This document shows positions 6,664 to 8,895 of a stretch of 8,895 nucleotides of DNA, one piece after another (position 1 is the first letter of the stretch; each line of letters opens with the position of its first letter). Made by a program: the position numbers and the translations under genes. Below the pieces are notes generated by a model that ran no database searches, was not told the DNA's origin, and was given only the letters and a program-made list of their open reading frames with translations. The DNA comes from Acidobacteriota bacterium (GTDB lineage Bacteria > Acidobacteriota > Terriglobia > UBA7540): contig JAJXZM010000170.1 of the NCBI GenBank assembly GCA_021780055.1, forward strand, positions 1 to 8,895. Reading direction: 5' to 3'.

Positions 6664-7812
6664 ATGACAATCGCAATAGCCATGAGCGGCGGCGTGGACA
6701 GTTCCGTAGCCGCGGCGCTGCTCGCGGAAAACAATCCACCCGCGAACCCGGACGGCCCTCCTGCTGTGGTCGGTATGACCATGCAGCTGTGGAACCAGCG
6801 GCGGCTGCCTGCCTTGCAGGGCGCCGAGGAAGGCGAACCCGGGCGCGCCAGCGGCCGCTGCTGCTCGCTCGACGACGTGTATGACGCTCGTCGCGTGGCC
6901 AGCTTTCTGGGACTTCCCTACTACGTCGTGAACCTGGAAGACCGCTTTGAGCAGGGCGTAGTGCGCCCTTTTGTTGAAAGCTACCTGGCCGGAGAAACGC
7001 CCATCCCCTGCAGCCTGTGCAACACGGAAATCAAGTTTGCCGAGTTCATCGACACCGCGCGCAAGGTAGGGGCTGAGACCATCGCCACCGGGCATTATGC
7101 GCGCGTTCAGAAGGACCCGGAATCCGGCCGCTTCCGGCTGTTCGCCGGCCGCGACCCGTCGAAAGACCAGTCGTATTTCCTCTTCGGGCTCACCCAGCAG
7201 CAACTCGCCCGCACGCTCTTTCCCTTGGGCGAGTTTACGAAGGAAGAAGTCCGCGCCATGGCCCGCGCGAGAAATCTTCCCGTAGCCGAGAAGCCCGACA
7301 GCCAGGAAATCTGCTTTGTCCCCACCGGCAACTACCGCCGGTTTATTGACGCCTATTTGAGCGAACAGGGGAAGAAGATTGAGGATGCCGCGGGCGAAGT
7401 TGTGACCACCGACGGCCGCGTGCTGGGCCGGCACGAGGGTCTTGGAAACTATACCGTGGGTCAGCGGAAGGGACTCGGCATCGCCACCGGAACGCCGCTC
7501 TACGTTATCGGGCTGGATCGCGCGCAGAACCGCGTGGTGGTGGGCGCTGACGAGGATCTCGTGAAGAGTCGCCTGCTGGTGCGGCAGGTCAATTGGGTCC
7601 GCCTTTTCAATCCCGGCGATTCCTTCGAAGCGCGCGTCAAGATTCGCAACAAGCACTTCCCTGCCGAAGCTCGGGTCGAAGCCCGCTCCGGCGGCGAAGC
7701 ATTTGTCGAGTTCGCCAAACCACAGCGCGCCATTACGCCAGGCCAGGCTGCCGTCTTTTACGATGGGGATGAACTTGTCGGCGGCGGATGGATCAGCGGA
7801 GTGCTCGACTAA
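6664..7812 (+). CDS. mnmA: tRNA-specific 2-thiouridylase MnmA
   Basis: 382-residue ATP-dependent enzyme that adenylates C2 of uridine 34 in Glu, Gln and Lys tRNAs and replaces the oxygen with sulfur. The N-terminal PP-loop S-G-G-V-D-S-S is at 8-14. The catalytic segment is P-C-S-L-C-N-T-E-I-K-F with C116 and C119; C119 matches the E. coli nucleophile C102, while the E. coli aspartate two residues after proline (D99) is replaced by C116. The partner cysteine C217 is in S-Q-E-I-C-F-V, matching E. coli C199. G-H-Y-A-R and the D-Q-S-Y-F-L tRNA-contact motif follow, and the C-terminal beta-barrel segments (Y-T-V-G-Q-R-K-G, P-G-Q-A-A-V-F-Y) are intact. Length is normal for the family. ATG 6664 was preferred over TTG 6655 because it starts the conserved first strand; neither has a clear ribosome site, which suggests translational coupling to the desulfurase 36 bp upstream. 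Confidence 0.96.
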   Translation: MTIAIAMSGGVDSSVAAALLAENNPPANPDGPPAVVGMTMQLWNQRRLPALQGAEEGEPGRASGRCCSLDDVYDARRVASFLGLPYYVVNLEDRFEQGVVRPFVESYLAGETPIPCSLCNTEIKFAEFIDTARKVGAETIATGHYARVQKDPESGRFRLFAGRDPSKDQSYFLFGLTQQQLARTLFPLGEFTKEEVRAMARARNLPVAEKPDSQEICFVPTGNYRRFIDAYLSEQGKKIEDAAGEVVTTDGRVLGRHEGLGNYTVGQRKGLGIATGTPLYVIGLDRAQNRVVVGADEDLVKSRLLVRQVNWVRLFNPGDSFEARVKIRNKHFPAEARVEARSGGEAFVEFAKPQRAITPGQAAVFYDGDELVGGGWISGVLD

Positions 7813-7951
7813 TTCATTGCAGGATTGCCCTTACCTGACAGTATCTCCCCACCCGAAATTCTTACGGCACAGCATGAAAATTCTTCCGCGTGCCTTCCGG
7901 CGCTCCGTTCGAGACACACTCTAACCAAAACAAACGAAGACAGATACAAAT

Positions 7952-7978
7952 CAAATTCGATTCTTGGCAAGAAATTTG
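7952..7978. repeat. Imperfect inverted repeat, AT-rich
   Basis: CAAAT, 4-base bulge, TTCTT, loop GGC, AAGAA, ATTTG: two 5-bp stem parts with a one-sided bulge. It shares the ATTTG/CAAAT arms with the palindrome at 8022-8038, so the two may be sites for the same regulator. Confidence 0.4.
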
Positions 7979-8021
7979 CACCATACAAGGCATCCGGGAA
8001 ACCAGGGGCTGAACTGGCTGA

Positions 8022-8038
8022 AAATTTGGAGCAAATTT
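8022..8038. repeat. Perfect AT-rich inverted repeat
   Basis: AAATTTG, spacer GAG, CAAATTT: a perfect 7-bp inverted repeat with a 3-base spacer. AAATTTG appears a further time at 7972-7978. As RNA the stem would be weak; as DNA it has the dyad symmetry expected of an operator. It lies about 220 bp before the lipoprotein start, just upstream of the AT-rich promoter-like block. Confidence 0.45.
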
Positions 8039-8076
8039 GAAAGAAGGAATCATTTGTTTTAGCATTATATATATGG

Positions 8077-8178
8077 TGATTAATCCTTAATTATCTATCT
8101 GTGACCGGTGGTATCGTCGCGACCGGGCGCACAGATCTCCTGTTGTTACAGCGGGGCCGGTTACGTCATTGTTAATCA
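8077..8178 (+). other. Candidate structured RNA leader with competing helices
   Basis: Nested inverted repeats lie between the AT-rich block and the lipoprotein gene. Outer arms TGATTAA (8077-8083) and TTAATCA (8172-8178) enclose a helix of ATCTGTG (8097-8103) with CACAGAT (8130-8136), continued by CCGGT (8105-8109) with ACCGG (8122-8126) around a 12-nt loop. A small CTGT/ACAG hairpin (8140-8151) follows. In competition, positions 8100-8109 can pair with 8156-8165 over 10 bp with three G-U pairs, which would break the first helix. I recognise no known riboswitch class here. Transcription of the segment is assumed, not shown. Confidence 0.35.
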
Positions 8179-8246
8179 GGTTTCATACGGCATCGGGGCG
8201 CCTCATCCTTTGTTAACCCTGCGCTCCGTGCCGGGAAAGATCAAAG

Positions 8247-8254
8247 AAGGAGGT
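8247..8254 (+). promoter_or_regulatory. Consensus ribosome binding site for the lipoprotein gene
   Basis: AAGGAGGT is a full 8-base match to the anti-Shine-Dalgarno. It lies 5 bases before ATG 8260 and 8 bases before the adjacent in-frame ATG 8263; the second has the better spacing, so translation may start at either, a one-residue difference. The strength suggests a well-expressed protein. Confidence 0.8.
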
Positions 8255-8259
8255 AACCC

Positions 8260-8895
8260 ATGATGAACAAAATTAAGCCGCGCATGTCGCTTCTGCTCAC
8301 GATCACACTCTGCGGGCTGATTGCTGCTGCCTGCAGTGACACGTCTTCTCAGGCGAGCTCACCCGCGGGCGATTCTGCAGATGCAGCGCCAACTGCGGCG
8401 TCCGCAACTTCGCAGGACAGCGTCCGCGTCCCTGCCGGCACCCGGCTGGTTGTCCGCATGATTGACAGCGTGAATTCGAAGACGAACCGCGTAGGCGACA
8501 CCTTCACCGCCAGCCTTGAGCGGCCATTGGACGTAAATGGCACCGTCGTCGCGCAAAGGGGCGCGCGCGTTTACGGCATGCTTGAACAGGTTAAATCAGC
8601 CGGGAAAATCAAAGGGCAATCCGAGTTGCGCCTGGCCCTTACGGGAATTGAAATCAACGGCTCAACGCACCCGATAACCACGGGCAGTTACGAAGTCCGG
8701 GGGAAATCGCGCGGCAAAAACACCGCGAAGAAGGTCGGCATCGGAGCTGCAGTCGGGGGCGTGATTGGCGCCATCGCTGGCGGCGGCAAGGGTGCCGCCA
8801 TCGGGGCCGGAGTCGGCGCCGGAGCAGGTACCGCAGCGCAGGTGCTGACCCACGGCCAGCAGATCAACGTGCCAAGTGAAACCGTGCTCGACTTC
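8260..8895 (+). CDS. Putative lipoprotein with glycine-zipper domain (3' truncated)
   Basis: The frame stays open to the window end, giving 212 residues without a stop. The N-terminus is a lipoprotein signal: basic start (N-K-I-K-P-R), hydrophobic core [12 protein letters not shown], and lipobox A-A-A-C with C25 as the lipidated residue, so the mature protein should be anchored in a membrane, probably the outer one. A Ser/Ala-rich linker spans about 26-54. A beta-rich domain from about 55 to 146 begins [12 protein letters not shown] and contains R-V-G-D-T-F, a pattern seen in envelope proteins with a 'P-A-G-T' opening. Residues 160-190 are a glycine zipper ([17 protein letters not shown] and a second G-A-G-V-G-A-G-A-G run), as in SlyB-like or YMGG-type proteins that pack in the membrane. 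Exact function unknown. Confidence 0.75.
   Translation, partial: MMNKIKPRMSLLLTITLCGLIAAACSDTSSQASSPAGDSADAAPTAASATSQDSVRVPAGTRLVVRMIDSVNSKTNRVGDTFTASLERPLDVNGTVVAQRGARVYGMLEQVKSAGKIKGQSELRLALTGIEINGSTHPITTGSYEVRGKSRGKNTAKKVGIGAAVGGVIGAIAGGGKGAAIGAGVGAGAGTAAQVLTHGQQINVPSETVLDF

Larger units (their letters stand above)
7813..8259. other. Intergenic region with palindromes and a possible structured leader
   Basis: 447 bp with no convincing gene. A TTG-started open frame (7825-8040) has no ribosome site and no internal ATG. The first part after mnmA shows no strong terminator, only a 4-bp CAGG/CCTG stem. Base composition drops to AT-rich from about 7925 to 8100, in contrast to the GC-rich genes, and includes TATATATA-like runs at 8066-8074 that could hold the promoter of the next gene, although I find no paired -35. 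From about 8100 it returns to GC-rich with inverted repeats. TTGTTA occurs three times (8143, 8169, 8210) without regular spacing. Confidence 0.6.

Noticed and set aside
6616..7656. 346-codon open frame antisense to mnmA
   Set aside because: Shadow of MnmA coding sequence; no recognisable motifs or start signal.
7825..8040. 71-codon TTG-started frame after mnmA
   Set aside because: No ribosome site, no internal ATG, crosses AT-rich palindromes; no recognisable protein features.
8143..8215. Three TTGTTA hexamers as an iteron or regulator array
   Set aside because: Spacings of 26 and 41 bp are irregular and the flanks differ, so chance is sufficient.

Overview
The window is a high-GC bacterial chromosomal segment. 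It carries two plus-strand blocks around a minus-strand block, with a partial gene at each end. Gene content points towards a soil-type Acidobacteriota or a relative: a secreted-type Gfo/Idh/MocA oxidoreductase, an orphan benzoylformate-decarboxylase-like ThDP enzyme, an ABM-fold small protein, and a glycine-zipper lipoprotein with an AAGGAGGT Shine-Dalgarno. This assignment rests on recall of family distribution and was not tested by a search. I see no transposase, integrase, CRISPR array or phage gene.

Layout. (1) 3-746 (+) is the C-terminal part of a sodium:solute symporter of the MctP/monocarboxylate-permease type. (2) 747-929 is a short intergenic stretch with a stop-proximal hairpin and one possible 24-codon ORF. 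(3) 930-1004 (-) is tRNA-Gly(CCC) with an encoded CCA. (4) 1136-5168 (-) holds three genes read right to left: an ABM-like small protein, a ThDP enzyme, and a Gfo/Idh/MocA oxidoreductase. Gaps of 282 and 103 bp, plus a TATAAT promoter candidate just before the oxidoreductase, suggest loosely linked transcription rather than one tight operon. (5) 5169-5436 is a divergent intergenic region with a GC-rich inverted repeat. (6) 5437-7812 (+) is a tight pair, cysteine desulfurase then MnmA, which together make a complete sulfur route to 2-thiouridine at tRNA position 34. (7) 7813-8259 is a 447-bp non-coding region with AT-rich palindromes followed by a potentially switch-like set of inverted repeats. 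(8) 8260-8895 (+) is a lipoprotein with a glycine zipper, cut by the window end.

How the genes work together. The desulfurase-MnmA pair is the one clear functional unit: the desulfurase takes sulfur from cysteine and MnmA installs it on U34 of Glu, Gln and Lys tRNAs. MnmA has a Cys-x-x-Cys plus third Cys arrangement that is compatible with an Fe-S cluster. The minus-strand genes look like small-molecule carbon metabolism (2-keto acid and sugar or polyol-type substrates), and the adjacent monocarboxylate-type symporter fits that theme, but no pathway can be named.

No unmistakable new system is visible. The best candidates for something undescribed are the competing helices upstream of the lipoprotein gene (8077-8178) and the oxidoreductase whose Tat-like leader lacks its twin arginines.
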